Assembly (NCBI GenBank): GCA_026419705.1
Contig: JANZYY010000135.1
Location: 1 to 10,540 of the forward strand
From: Fischerella sp.
Lineage (GTDB): Bacteria; Cyanobacteriota; Cyanobacteriia; Cyanobacteriales; Nostocaceae
Direction: 5' to 3'
Length of the DNA stretch: 10,540 bases
Positions 1 through 7,423 of this stretch are shown here, one piece after another. Position 1 is the stretch's first letter; the number at the start of each line of letters is the position of its first letter. A program made the translations under genes and the position numbers. Under the pieces are notes generated by a model. It was not told the origin of the DNA. It saw nothing but the letters and a program-made list of their open reading frames with translations, and did not search any database.

Positions 1-585
1 GAACTAGGCTGCGGTACGGGTGAACTTAGTCTCAAAATACTCAAGCGTTGCCCAAATGCTCAAGTGATAGCTTTAGATTATTCACCACGCATGCTGCAAT
101 TTGCCCAAGCTAAAATTACTCAAACTAAATATCAAACACGCTGGACTGCTATTGAAGCAGACTTTGGCGAGTGGGCTAACAATCCAGAAAAATTTGGTAT
201 AAGTGAGAAATTCGATGCTTGCGTATCGTCCTTAGCAATTCACCATCTCAGCGATGAAATGAAGCTAAAGCTATTTCGGCAAATTCGTAAAAGTTTGCAT
301 CAAGACGGCTGTTTTTGGAATGCAGACCCGATCGAGCCAGAATCACGAGCTTTAGCAGAAATTTACCAGACAATCCGAGAAGAATGGGCAATCCAACAGG
401 GAACTACCTTAGCAGAGATTCGTAATAAAGTTGGAACAAGCACAAATTACGGATACTCTAGCCAAGATCGACTAGCTACCTTAGAAGCCCATTTCAACAT
501 GCTATCTCAAGCTGGATTTGAAACAGTCGCAGTACCCTGGAAATATTACGGCTTAGCTGTTTTTGGTGGTTGGGTATCTAAATAG
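1..585 (+). CDS. Class I SAM-dependent methyltransferase, 5' end missing
   Basis: Partial gene: the frame is open from base 1, so the start lies upstream of the window; 194 residues are visible up to the TAG at 583-585. The first residues, ELGCGTGELSL, are motif I (the SAM-binding glycine loop). The acidic post-I strand follows (VIALDYSPRML, residues about 23-33). Next come the FDACVSSLAIHHL segment (motif II region) and a DGCFWNADP strand. The C-terminal stretch ending in WKYYGLAVFGGW is typical of type-11/25 methyltransferases of about 220-240 residues, so roughly 30-50 N-terminal residues are missing. It should transfer a methyl group from S-adenosylmethionine to an unidentified, probably small-molecule, substrate in the cytoplasm. 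The GTG at 64 is internal and is not the start, because motif I lies before it. The next gene starts 125 bases downstream, which is too far to argue for an operon. Confidence 0.88.
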   Translation, partial: ELGCGTGELSLKILKRCPNAQVIALDYSPRMLQFAQAKITQTKYQTRWTAIEADFGEWANNPEKFGISEKFDACVSSLAIHHLSDEMKLKLFRQIRKSLHQDGCFWNADPIEPESRALAEIYQTIREEWAIQQGTTLAEIRNKVGTSTNYGYSSQDRLATLEAHFNMLSQAGFETVAVPWKYYGLAVFGGWVSK

Positions 586-710
586 AAAGCAGAAAAGAAA
601 AACCCCTCCCTAAATACGCAAAATTCTACACCCAAACTCCGCGCTCCTGGTGCGTTTTAAATTACTACCCTTTTACACAAATTTTATCAAACTCTCCCCA
701 GGGTACGCAT

Positions 711-2192
711 ATGGCATTTTTAACCGAATCACTACCCAACTACATCAATGGTCGGTGGTGTGCATCAACTGCTACAGAATACATAGACGTCTTCAACCCA
801 GCTACAACAGAAATATTGGCGAAAGTCCCTCTCTCACCTACATCTGAGGTTAATCAAGCTGCCGAAGCTGCTGCTGAAGCTTTTGTGACATGGCGACGCA
901 CCCCACCTACTGAGCGAGTACAGTACTTATTTAAACTCAAGAACCTGTTAGAAGAACATTTTGAAGATTTAGCTCGCACAATCACCCTTGAATGTGGAAA
1001 AACTCTAGCTGAGTCCAAAGGTGAGATGCGCCGTGCAATTGAAAATGTCGAGGTTGCTTGCGGTATTCCCGTGATGATGCAGGGAACAAACCTAGAAGAT
1101 ATTGCACAGGGAATTGATGAAATCATGATTCGCCAACCACTAGGAGTCTGTGCAGTCATTAGCCCCTTTAATTTTCCAGGAATGATTCCATTGTGGTTTA
1201 TGCCTTATGCTCTTGCTTGCGGTAATACCTACATCGTCAAACCATCGGAAAAAGTACCGTTGACAATGCAGAAAATCTTCCAGTTACTAGAAAAAACTGG
1301 GCTACCCAAAGGTGTGGTAAATCTAGTTAACGGCGCGAAAGCAACTGTAGACGCAATTCTAGATCACCCTAAAATTCGAGCCATTAGCTTTGTCGGTTCT
1401 ACACCAGTAGCTAAGTATATTTACAGTCGAGCAGCAGCAAATGGAAAACGCGTACAATGCCAAGGTGGTGCAAAAAATCCAATTATTATTTTACCAGATG
1501 CAGACATGGAAATGACTAGGCGTATTGCGGCTGATAGCGCTTTTGGTTGCGCTGGACAACGTTGTTTAGCAGCTTCAATTGCCATCACAGTCGCAGAAGC
1601 ACGACATACATTTACAGAAGCGATCGCCGAAACTGCTAAAACGCGGATCGTAGGTAATGGTTTAGACCCAGGTGTAGAAATGGGACCGGTAATTACTGCT
1701 GCAAGCAAGGCCCGGATTGAAGGTTTAATTCAAAAAGGGACAGAAAATGGTGCAACGTTGTTGGTAGATGGGCGACAACCAAAAATTCCTGGTTGCGAAC
1801 AAGGCCATTTTATCTGTCCAACCATTTTGCAAAATGTCGATCCAGCCAGTGAAATTGCTCAAACAGAAATCTTTGGACCAGTACTCAGCCTGATTCATGT
1901 GAATAGTATTGATGATGCGATCGCGATCGTCAACAGCCATCCATATGGCAACATGGCTTGTTTATTCACCACCAGTGGTGCGGCGGCGCGGAAGTTCCGT
2001 TATGAAGCAGAAGCTGGTAACATTGGTATCAACATCGGAGTCGCTGCACCGATGGCATTCTTCCCCTTTAGCGGTTGGAAAGAAAGCTTTTTTGGTGATT
2101 TGCACGGTCAAGGTAACCACGCAGTCGAATTTTTTACTCAAACTAAAGTAGTGGTAGAACGCTGGCCAAGTGATTGGTCACGTCAATTTTGA
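711..2192 (+). CDS. mmsA: CoA-acylating (methyl)malonate-semialdehyde dehydrogenase family protein
   Basis: The 493-residue length fits the MmsA/IolA branch of the aldehyde dehydrogenase superfamily. This branch oxidises methylmalonate or malonate semialdehyde with NAD+ and CoA to propionyl- or acetyl-CoA and CO2, in the cytoplasm. Visible signatures are SPFNFPG (151-157) and FVGSTPVA (227-234) for cofactor binding, CAGQRC with the nucleophile Cys285 preceded by the family's Arg284, EIFGPV (386-391), and the diagnostic FFPFSGWK (450-457) leading into SFFGDLHGQG. The usual ALDH general-base Glu position is Cys250 (VQCQGGAKNP). Loss of that Glu is normal for the CoA-dependent branch, although the family more often has Ala-Leu there. 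The start is ATG 711; only a weak purine stretch (CAGGG) precedes it. No valine or inositol catabolic genes are in the window, so the physiological substrate is not shown. The family call is firm; the substrate is inference. Confidence 0.92.
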   Translation: MAFLTESLPNYINGRWCASTATEYIDVFNPATTEILAKVPLSPTSEVNQAAEAAAEAFVTWRRTPPTERVQYLFKLKNLLEEHFEDLARTITLECGKTLAESKGEMRRAIENVEVACGIPVMMQGTNLEDIAQGIDEIMIRQPLGVCAVISPFNFPGMIPLWFMPYALACGNTYIVKPSEKVPLTMQKIFQLLEKTGLPKGVVNLVNGAKATVDAILDHPKIRAISFVGSTPVAKYIYSRAAANGKRVQCQGGAKNPIIILPDADMEMTRRIAADSAFGCAGQRCLAASIAITVAEARHTFTEAIAETAKTRIVGNGLDPGVEMGPVITAASKARIEGLIQKGTENGATLLVDGRQPKIPGCEQGHFICPTILQNVDPASEIAQTEIFGPVLSLIHVNSIDDAIAIVNSHPYGNMACLFTTSGAAARKFRYEAEAGNIGINIGVAAPMAFFPFSGWKESFFGDLHGQGNHAVEFFTQTKVVVERWPSDWSRQF

Positions 2193-2416
2193 GTATTGCA
2201 CCAACAGACCCGGCCATCCTGTTTTCTGTCAATCAGTCTATTGTTAACTTCTTTCTCCGTGTAATTTATTCCTGATTCAAACTTCGAAGCTAAATACTCT
2301 CAAACCAACTCGAGGGCCATTCTTTGACACGCCCTTGTTCATCTACTGGCGGTTTTCAGGCACTTAGACAGGGTAAAATTCGTCACTATTCGCAGCAGAT
2401 ACATGTATTTGACTTG

Positions 2417-2421
2417 AGGAG
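2417..2421 (+). promoter_or_regulatory. Shine-Dalgarno sequence fixing a GTG start
   Basis: AGGAG lies six bases before GTG 2428. It supports GTG initiation of the small secreted protein over the overlapping ATG at 2426, which runs straight into TGA. Confidence 0.7.
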
Positions 2422-2427
2422 AAGAAT

Positions 2428-2817
2428 GTGAAGATCGCGGTTATTACCAAAACTATAATTCCATGTTTTGGTTTTTTGATTCTACTTACTCCACAACGCA
2501 CCCATGCTCAACAAATACCACAACCTTGGGTCTCATTTGGTGGAAAAGATGGGGATGTTACCTATTCTGTTGGTGCAAGGGCTTTGAACTGGGGTGCTGA
2601 ATTAGGATTTGGTCCTGATAATGCTACGGGTTTTGATGTGCTCAAATTTTTAAGTTTGCCAGTAGTTTCACCTTATTTGGGATTGGGTTACTATTCGGAA
2701 GATAAAGGTCTTGCAGTTTCTGGCGGAGTTCAGGTAGGTGCTGGCGATAATCTTTTTTTAGGTGTTGGTTACAACTCGGTTCGTGGAATCAACGGACAAT
2801 TGGGAATCAAATTCTAA
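2428..2817 (+). CDS. Small secreted beta-rich protein, possible outer-membrane barrel
   Basis: Encodes 129 residues from a GTG start. The overlapping ATG at 2426 is followed at once by TGA, and AGGAG at 2417-2421 sits six bases before the GTG, which settles the start. A signal peptide is clear: MKIAVITKT, a hydrophobic core (IIPCFGFLILL) and a likely cleavage after THA at residue 27. The mature part, about 102 residues, has alternating Gly/aromatic/polar segments such as YSVGARALNWGAELGFG, YLGLGYYSED and LFLGVGYNSVRG. It ends in GIKF with a terminal Phe, like the C-terminal beta-signal of outer-membrane proteins. I do not recognise a named family. Periplasmic or outer-membrane location is inferred from the signal peptide and strand pattern; a small soluble beta protein is the alternative. 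It stands alone, with 235 bases before it and a gene-poor kilobase after it. Confidence 0.75.
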   Translation: MKIAVITKTIIPCFGFLILLTPQRTHAQQIPQPWVSFGGKDGDVTYSVGARALNWGAELGFGPDNATGFDVLKFLSLPVVSPYLGLGYYSEDKGLAVSGGVQVGAGDNLFLGVGYNSVRGINGQLGIKF

Positions 2818-3876
2818 CAATTGAGGATTTTAGGATATTCACAAATCAGGGGTTTAGAAAGAAAATCATTTTGCTTGATCGTCTTTTCTTAATCTTGTGA
2901 TTCCATCTTTTTTTTGACTGGGTGGCATACTATGACCTTATTTACTGATTTAAAGTTATAAAATAATACTAAGTAGTTTTCCTTAGGGCAGACCGGAATA
3001 ACCCGATATCGATGATATAGTGTTAGACTGCTTACTATATTTATCTACGTATAGCTACCATCTTTATTTATAGTTTATTTTATATCCACATCAGGTTAGA
3101 CCAGGATGGATACAAAGTCCTCACAAGCTATGCCAAAATCGCAATTATCGGAAAATTATTGAAGAACAAGCTATAGAAGTTCAAAAATTTCGCTTTTACA
3201 ATCTCTTGCATGGGAGGTATATTTCTCTGGCTCTTGAATGCCAACACAATAAATATTGAACTCACTACACAAACACTCTTGATGATTTAGTCAATCAATC
3301 ACGATCGGACAAGGATGAAACTTTTAACAATAGGAGGTAGTGTATATCTAGAAAATTTGTCGCATTAAAAATAAATGCTAAGTAATAATACTTTTGCAGT
3401 TCGCAAAGCCATAATCCTCTAAGTTATTTAATACTCTTTTAACTGAATTAGGTGTAGTATAGTTGATTGAATGGAGTAAGCAAAATTCCACAGTTATTCA
3501 GCTAGTCAAAAGCTTCCTGGCTTTGCAGAAGACCCATTTCAAAGGGAAAAGCAATCCGCGAAACAGCTTTGAGTTTTCATGGATTTTTCACAGAATTACA
3601 GCTAATTTTGATGGTAATAGACATTAAGATTTTGATAAGCGAGATCTGTAATGATTTTTTGCTGATTTCCTCATCATTATCGGAACTTATATGTAGTTAA
3701 GCAGTAGGAGCAGCATGTGGTGGACTTTCAGTTGGAGGAAAGGAACAAAATTAAAGGGAAGAGGGATTTTATTTACAAAGCCTTTTTTCCAACAGATACA
3801 AGAGGTTCATAAAAGTGAGCTGTGGCTGTGCTGGCACTGAAAGTGTTGAGGTTATTTATTTAGCAAACAACTCTGT
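2818..3876. other. Gene-poor stretch with interrupted reading frames
   Basis: About 1.06 kb without an established gene, and visibly AT-richer than its flanks. One plus frame is open from 3074 to a TGA at 3257-3259 and then to a TAG at 3338-3340, with no ATG at its head. Another plus frame runs from ATG 3611 to a TAA at 3890-3892, broken by TAA at 3698-3700 and 3752-3754; part of it reads AVGAACGGLSVGGKEQN. A separate small ORF at 3715-3840 has a ribosome-binding site and is listed on its own. Around 3008-3023 there is a short ATATC/GATAT inverted repeat. I see no tRNA, CRISPR or clear terminator. The stretch probably holds old gene debris plus the promoter region of the WD40 gene. Confidence 0.5.
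3715..3840 (+). CDS. Candidate small ORF, 41 residues, Trp-rich
   Basis: ATG 3715 is preceded by AGGAG at 3706-3710 with a four-base spacer, and the frame runs 41 codons to TGA 3838-3840. The peptide starts MWWTFSWRKG, is basic near the N-terminus and contains five Trp. It ends 36 bases before the WD40 gene start, so a leader or upstream ORF role is conceivable. The evidence is only the ribosome-binding site and position. A neighbouring frame through the same bases looks equally protein-like (AVGAACGGLSVGG), so this may well be chance. No family is recognised. Confidence 0.2.
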   Translation: MWWTFSWRKGTKLKGRGILFTKPFFQQIQEVHKSELWLCWH

Positions 3877-6210
3877 ATGGAGCAAGGCTTAAGGTTACTA
3901 CTTCAACTAGTACTAGAATTTGCGCCTGTAATTGCAAGTTTAGTGCACAAAAGTAATGATGCACGTCCCGATGCAAATAAAAACGAGTATCCGAGCAAAA
4001 TTCAAGAATTCCTCCAAACTGTAAACACTGCTAGTCAAAAGTTTAGTTATTTGGGAGGGTCTGACCGAGAAAAAATAGAAGAACAGCAGTTGGCAGTTTA
4101 TTACCATCAGACACGATTACAAATAGCGACCCAAGAACAAGAGACAGCGTTGAAGGTTCCAGAAGTAAATAAACTTTTTGATAGCTGGCCTTTACGCTTA
4201 TATCCTTCGCAAATCTTAGAATCTGATACTAATCGTGAACGCAAACCTCTCAAAATTTTACTAGCTCCACCGAAAGTGGTATTTGATAAATTTGACGCTC
4301 GACAAGAAGAAGCCGTAACTGACGTAGAGTTAATGTTAGCTGAAGGACTGCGAGATTTTCTCGGGAAACATTACTCTTTACAAAGTCCGATTAGACCGAC
4401 AGAATTTTTAGCTGGAGCCTGGGATAGCAAACGTTTTCACAGTGAATCAAGCATCAAGGCTCTGTTTGGAATGTTGAAAACGGAGCCTATTTTGATTCTA
4501 GAGTCAGAAGCTGATGGAGATTACTTAAATTTTCGGATTGGTTATTGGGGACTAGGGCAAGAACATTATTACTATAAAACAATCTCTCAGCTTCCTTACC
4601 GAGAAATTGTCGAGCAGTCAGCAAAAAAGCGTGCCTTGGAATGGAAAACCATTAGAGATCAGCTCGTTGCCCTAGGAGAAAATTTAGAAGAAATAAATGA
4701 TATAGGTAGAGATAATGCGATCAATTTGGCAACATTGGAAAAAGAAGAAAAATGGAAAGCCAAGGGTGTTGATATTAGTAAATTGTCCTTACAATACCAA
4801 ATCAATCGTCAGGACTTAGAACAACTTTGTCAAGTTTTAATTACCTGTCACTGTTTAGTTGCTGGCTGGATAGCAGATGTTTACCACTTGGTTCATTATG
4901 ATGTACCTCCCCTGCTACCAGATTTACTACCGAGTTTGCTGAAGAGTTCTATTGATTTGCGATCGCTAGAAGCAATCGCCTCAGGGTACAAACAAGTCTA
5001 CCAAGCTCTGGAAGCAGAACATCGTTATTGGATTCCTGAGTTGGCTTTGCAATTAGGCCAGAGTTTATCCCACCTGAGCGATCGCTCCTTGGCTGAAGAA
5101 CAAGTCAAATATTCAATTCACACGTGGTTAGAACTGCATAAAGTACCGCAAGTGCAAGCAAGTAACCCACTTGAGGTGATGCGAACAGCCGCAACAACAG
5201 AAGACGTCAAATATTTCCAAAAGTTAAAAGAATATTTTGCGACAGTCGGCGATACTCAGGGTATCAGCGAAGTAGAGGAAATTTTGGATGCGATCGCCAA
5301 CTTCAAACGCGCACGCCCAGCAGAAAATATTTATATTAACCACACCCTCACTGGACATGCAGGCAAAATTACATCCATCGCTATTAGTCCGGATGGAGAG
5401 GTTTTAGTCAGCGGATGTGCAGACAAAACCATCAAAGTATGGAATTTGAAAACTGGTAAAGCAATCCGTACCCTCAAAGATCATCTAGGAGAAGTTTCAT
5501 CGGTTGCTATTAGTCCCGATGGTAATTTCCTTGCCGTTGGCAGTTGCCAACACCCTAAAAGTAATGTTAAAGTTTGGCATCTTGCCACTGGCAAATTACT
5601 ACATACACTGTTGGGACATCAAAAACCAGTTAACTGTGTAGTCATCAGTCCAGATGGCACGATTCTCGCCAGTGGCAGCAGTAAAATCAAAATTTGGAAT
5701 CTACACAAAGGCGATCGCATTTGTACCCTTTGGCATTCTTCTGTAGTTCACGCGGCTGCTATCAGTCCTGATAGTCAAATTCTTGCCAGTGCTAGCAGTG
5801 ACAAAAAAATTAGGTTGTGGAATCCACGCACAGGAGAACCCTTACGCACTCTCAACGGACACACGGGTGAAGTATACTCGGTTGTCATCAGTCCAGATGG
5901 AAAACTTCTGTTTAGCGGTAGTGCTGACAAAACTATTAAGGCCTGGGAACTCGAGAGCGGAAAAATCGTGCATACCTTCACCGGCCATGCAGATGATGTG
6001 AAATCACTTGCCATTAGTCCAGATGGACAAACTCTGTTTAGCGGTAGTACCGATCAAACTATCAAGGTTTGGTGCTTGCATACTGGGGAATTACTGCAAA
6101 CCCTTACAGGACATTCAGGGACAGTGAATGCTATTGCTGCTAGTTCTGATGGTCAGTTTATCGCTAGTGGTAGTTCCGATAAAACAATTAAAATCTGGCA
6201 GATAGTTTAA
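3877..6210 (+). CDS. WD40 beta-propeller protein with long uncharacterised N-terminal region
   Basis: Encodes 777 residues from ATG 3877; an in-frame TGA at 3847-3849 and no other start codon exclude a longer form. Residues 489-777 form seven WD repeats starting near 489, 531, 576, 616, 657, 699 and 741, each with an ISPDG- or SSDG-type turn, enough to close one propeller. Such propellers scaffold protein-protein contacts. Residues 1-488 begin with a hydrophobic helix (LRLLLQLVLEFAPVIASLV). A charged segment rich in Glu/Gln follows (about 60-95), then a block starting LKILLAPPKVVFDKF (about 124-138), and then helical stretches. I see no Walker A motif, kinase signature or protease triad, so this is not an obvious STAND NTPase or WD40 kinase. 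Blades 5 and 6 share an exact 15-base string 126 bases apart (5908, 6034), suggesting recent blade duplication. The gene has no strong Shine-Dalgarno sequence. Cytoplasmic scaffold is the safest role; the partner is unknown. Confidence 0.9.
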   Translation: MEQGLRLLLQLVLEFAPVIASLVHKSNDARPDANKNEYPSKIQEFLQTVNTASQKFSYLGGSDREKIEEQQLAVYYHQTRLQIATQEQETALKVPEVNKLFDSWPLRLYPSQILESDTNRERKPLKILLAPPKVVFDKFDARQEEAVTDVELMLAEGLRDFLGKHYSLQSPIRPTEFLAGAWDSKRFHSESSIKALFGMLKTEPILILESEADGDYLNFRIGYWGLGQEHYYYKTISQLPYREIVEQSAKKRALEWKTIRDQLVALGENLEEINDIGRDNAINLATLEKEEKWKAKGVDISKLSLQYQINRQDLEQLCQVLITCHCLVAGWIADVYHLVHYDVPPLLPDLLPSLLKSSIDLRSLEAIASGYKQVYQALEAEHRYWIPELALQLGQSLSHLSDRSLAEEQVKYSIHTWLELHKVPQVQASNPLEVMRTAATTEDVKYFQKLKEYFATVGDTQGISEVEEILDAIANFKRARPAENIYINHTLTGHAGKITSIAISPDGEVLVSGCADKTIKVWNLKTGKAIRTLKDHLGEVSSVAISPDGNFLAVGSCQHPKSNVKVWHLATGKLLHTLLGHQKPVNCVVISPDGTILASGSSKIKIWNLHKGDRICTLWHSSVVHAAAISPDSQILASASSDKKIRLWNPRTGEPLRTLNGHTGEVYSVVISPDGKLLFSGSADKTIKAWELESGKIVHTFTGHADDVKSLAISPDGQTLFSGSTDQTIKVWCLHTGELLQTLTGHSGTVNAIAASSDGQFIASGSSDKTIKIWQIV

Positions 6211-6253
6211 TATCGTCATGTCTGCTTGAACACTGATACTATCCGTTGAGATC

Positions 6254-6288
6254 GGTAATGGGTAATGGGTAATTGTTAATTGGTAATT
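6254..6288. repeat. Heptanucleotide tandem repeat, five copies of GGTAATK type
   Basis: Five contiguous 7-base units: GGTAATG, GGTAATG, GGTAATT, GTTAATT, GGTAATT. They lie between the WD40 and Uma2 genes. Period-7 arrays of this kind (STRR) are scattered through intergenic DNA of heterocystous cyanobacteria. Confidence 0.85.
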
Positions 6289-6378
6289 CACTTATCAGCG
6301 CCATCGGTTTGAAGATATCAGCGATCGCAACTGCTGCAACTGCTACGCTAAATTTATAGCACCTAAAAACTTGTAGCT

Positions 6379-7089
6379 ATGTCCGTCGCCAAAGATTTTG
6401 AAACCCCAGAAGATGTTATATTTCCTCCTGGTGATTTGTATGGTGACGAACCGCCGTTGGAAACTTACTTACATTTGCAGCAAATGCTGCTGTTGTTAAA
6501 ATGCTTGGAGTGGTGGTGGCGAAACCGCAATGACTTTTTTGCAGCAGGTAATCTCACTATCTATGACAGTCCACATCAACGCAAGTCTTCTGATTTCCGA
6601 GGGCCTGATTTTTTTGTGGTACTAGGAACTGAACGCAAACCGCGTAAAAGTTGGGTTGTCTGGGAAGAAGACGGCAAGTATCCGAATGTAATTGTAGAAT
6701 TACTCTCCAATTCCACAGCAGTGACTGATAAAGGTTTGAAAAAACAAATATATCAAGACGTCTTTCGCACACCAGAATACTTCTGGTTTGACCCAAATAA
6801 TTTAGAATTTGCTGGGTTTGTCTTAGTTGGTGGTAGTTATCAATCCCTCGAACCCAATCCCCAAGGCTGGTTGTGGAGTCAGCAACTAAATTTATACTTA
6901 GGAGTATATCAAGGAGAATTACGCTTTTTTACACCGGAAGGACAACTAGTTCCAACACCGGAAGAAGTTGCGGAACAAGAAATGCAACGTGCTGAACAAC
7001 AGATGCAGCGTGCTGAACAGGAGAAACAAAAAAGCGATCGCTTGGCAGCAAAACTACGAGAATTAGGTATCGATCCAGATACTGTTTAA
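6379..7089 (+). CDS. Uma2 family (DUF820) PD-(D/E)XK nuclease-like protein
   Basis: Encodes 236 residues from ATG 6379. The core matches the Uma2 family, which is greatly expanded in cyanobacteria. It has RGPDFFVV with Asp77, then YPNVIVELLS with Glu107, then DKGLKKQIYQ with Lys121/Lys122, then the characteristic PEYFWFDP strand. These are the positions of the PD-(D/E)XK nuclease fold, so the metal-binding residues look intact; nuclease activity and target are not established for most members. Residues about 195-229 form a Glu/Gln/Arg-rich coiled coil with a repeated MQRAEQ unit, and the protein ends in LRELGIDPD, a tail common in this family. No Shine-Dalgarno sequence is visible. It starts 168 bases after the WD40 gene, across a heptamer repeat, so co-transcription is uncertain. 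No partner toxin, methylase or transposase is adjacent. Confidence 0.88.
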   Translation: MSVAKDFETPEDVIFPPGDLYGDEPPLETYLHLQQMLLLLKCLEWWWRNRNDFFAAGNLTIYDSPHQRKSSDFRGPDFFVVLGTERKPRKSWVVWEEDGKYPNVIVELLSNSTAVTDKGLKKQIYQDVFRTPEYFWFDPNNLEFAGFVLVGGSYQSLEPNPQGWLWSQQLNLYLGVYQGELRFFTPEGQLVPTPEEVAEQEMQRAEQQMQRAEQEKQKSDRLAAKLRELGIDPDTV

Positions 7090-7170
7090 CATTGTGAATT
7101 TTATATTACACCTGTAGAATCGCAATTAGAACACCAAACATACCGATAGAAATCTGAAACTATTAACGGA

Positions 7171-7214
7171 GTCCAGAGTTCAAAACACTTGACTCTTGAC
7201 TTTTGACTCTGGAC
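7171..7214. repeat. Imperfect hairpin containing a TTGACTY heptamer array
   Basis: GTCCAGAGTTCAAAA (7171-7185) pairs with TTTTGACTCTGGAC (7201-7214) over 14 pairs with one bulged base and a 15-base loop. The right side also belongs to a period-7 array at 7189-7216: TTGACTC, TTGACTT, TTGACTC, TGGACTT. It lies between two convergent genes (the Uma2 gene ends at 7089; the minus-strand gene ends at 7227). It could act as a bidirectional terminator or mRNA stabiliser, although no T-run follows. Confidence 0.65.
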
Positions 7215-7226
7215 TTTGCGAAGCAG

Positions 7227-7418
7227 TTATGAATCTTCTGGAAATACCCATTTCGGCGGTTCCATGAGTTTTTTGAGTCGTGCTGCTTCAGCTATTTCAT
7301 GCATTTTTTCTAGCGAAGTCTCCTGGATGAACTTTGATGCTTCCTCGACATAATATTGTTCATTCGCAGTGCGCTCTTTGTCGCTGGTTTGGGGATTATT
7401 TTCTTTTCCCTCTTCCAC
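7227..7418 (-). CDS. Small hydrophilic protein of unknown function
   Basis: Encodes 63 residues from a GTG start at 7418. The start is well supported: a full AGGAGG (plus-strand bases 7424-7429) lies five bases upstream. The protein is very polar and Glu/Lys-rich. It has an N-terminal low-complexity part (MEEGKENNPQTSDKE), then a probable amphipathic helix (EEASKFIQETSLEKMHEIAEAARLKKL, roughly residues 25-51), then a compact motif PPKWVFPED at the C-terminus. There is no signal peptide or membrane segment, so it is cytoplasmic. I do not recognise the family. The distinct C-terminal motif and the strong ribosome-binding site argue that it is a real gene and not a chance ORF. It is divergent from mnmE (195 bases apart) and convergent with the Uma2 gene. 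Confidence 0.65.
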   Translation of the reverse strand: MEEGKENNPQTSDKERTANEQYYVEEASKFIQETSLEKMHEIAEAARLKKLMEPPKWVFPEDS

Positions 7419-7423
7419 GCTGA

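Noticed and set aside
600..670. CTCCGCGCTCCTGGTGCG segment followed by TTTT, considered as a terminator for the methyltransferase
   Set aside because: The stem is only three or four pairs. It looks more like a decayed copy of a common cyanobacterial intergenic repeat, but I cannot confirm that.
650..847. 65-codon plus-strand ORF overlapping the dehydrogenase start
   Set aside because: It is out of frame with the well-supported dehydrogenase and its translation has no recognisable pattern; a shadow frame.
2324..2379. TTGACA at 2324 and TAAAAT at 2374 as a promoter for the small secreted protein
   Set aside because: The spacing between them is far too long, and neither has a good partner box at 16-18 bases.
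2859..2893. AAGAAAA/TTTTCTT inverted repeat after the small secreted protein gene
   Set aside because: A seven-pair AT-only stem with an 18-base loop is expected by chance in this AT-rich sequence.
6201..6243. GATAGT/ACTATC inverted repeat after the WD40 gene as a terminator
   Set aside because: Six pairs with a 31-base loop and no T-run; too weak.
3877..7089. WD40 plus Uma2 gene pair as a new defence or conflict system
   Set aside because: The two genes are separated by a repeat-bearing 168-base gap, the WD40 protein has no visible NTPase or effector domain, and Uma2 genes are so common in cyanobacteria that adjacency alone is not evidence.
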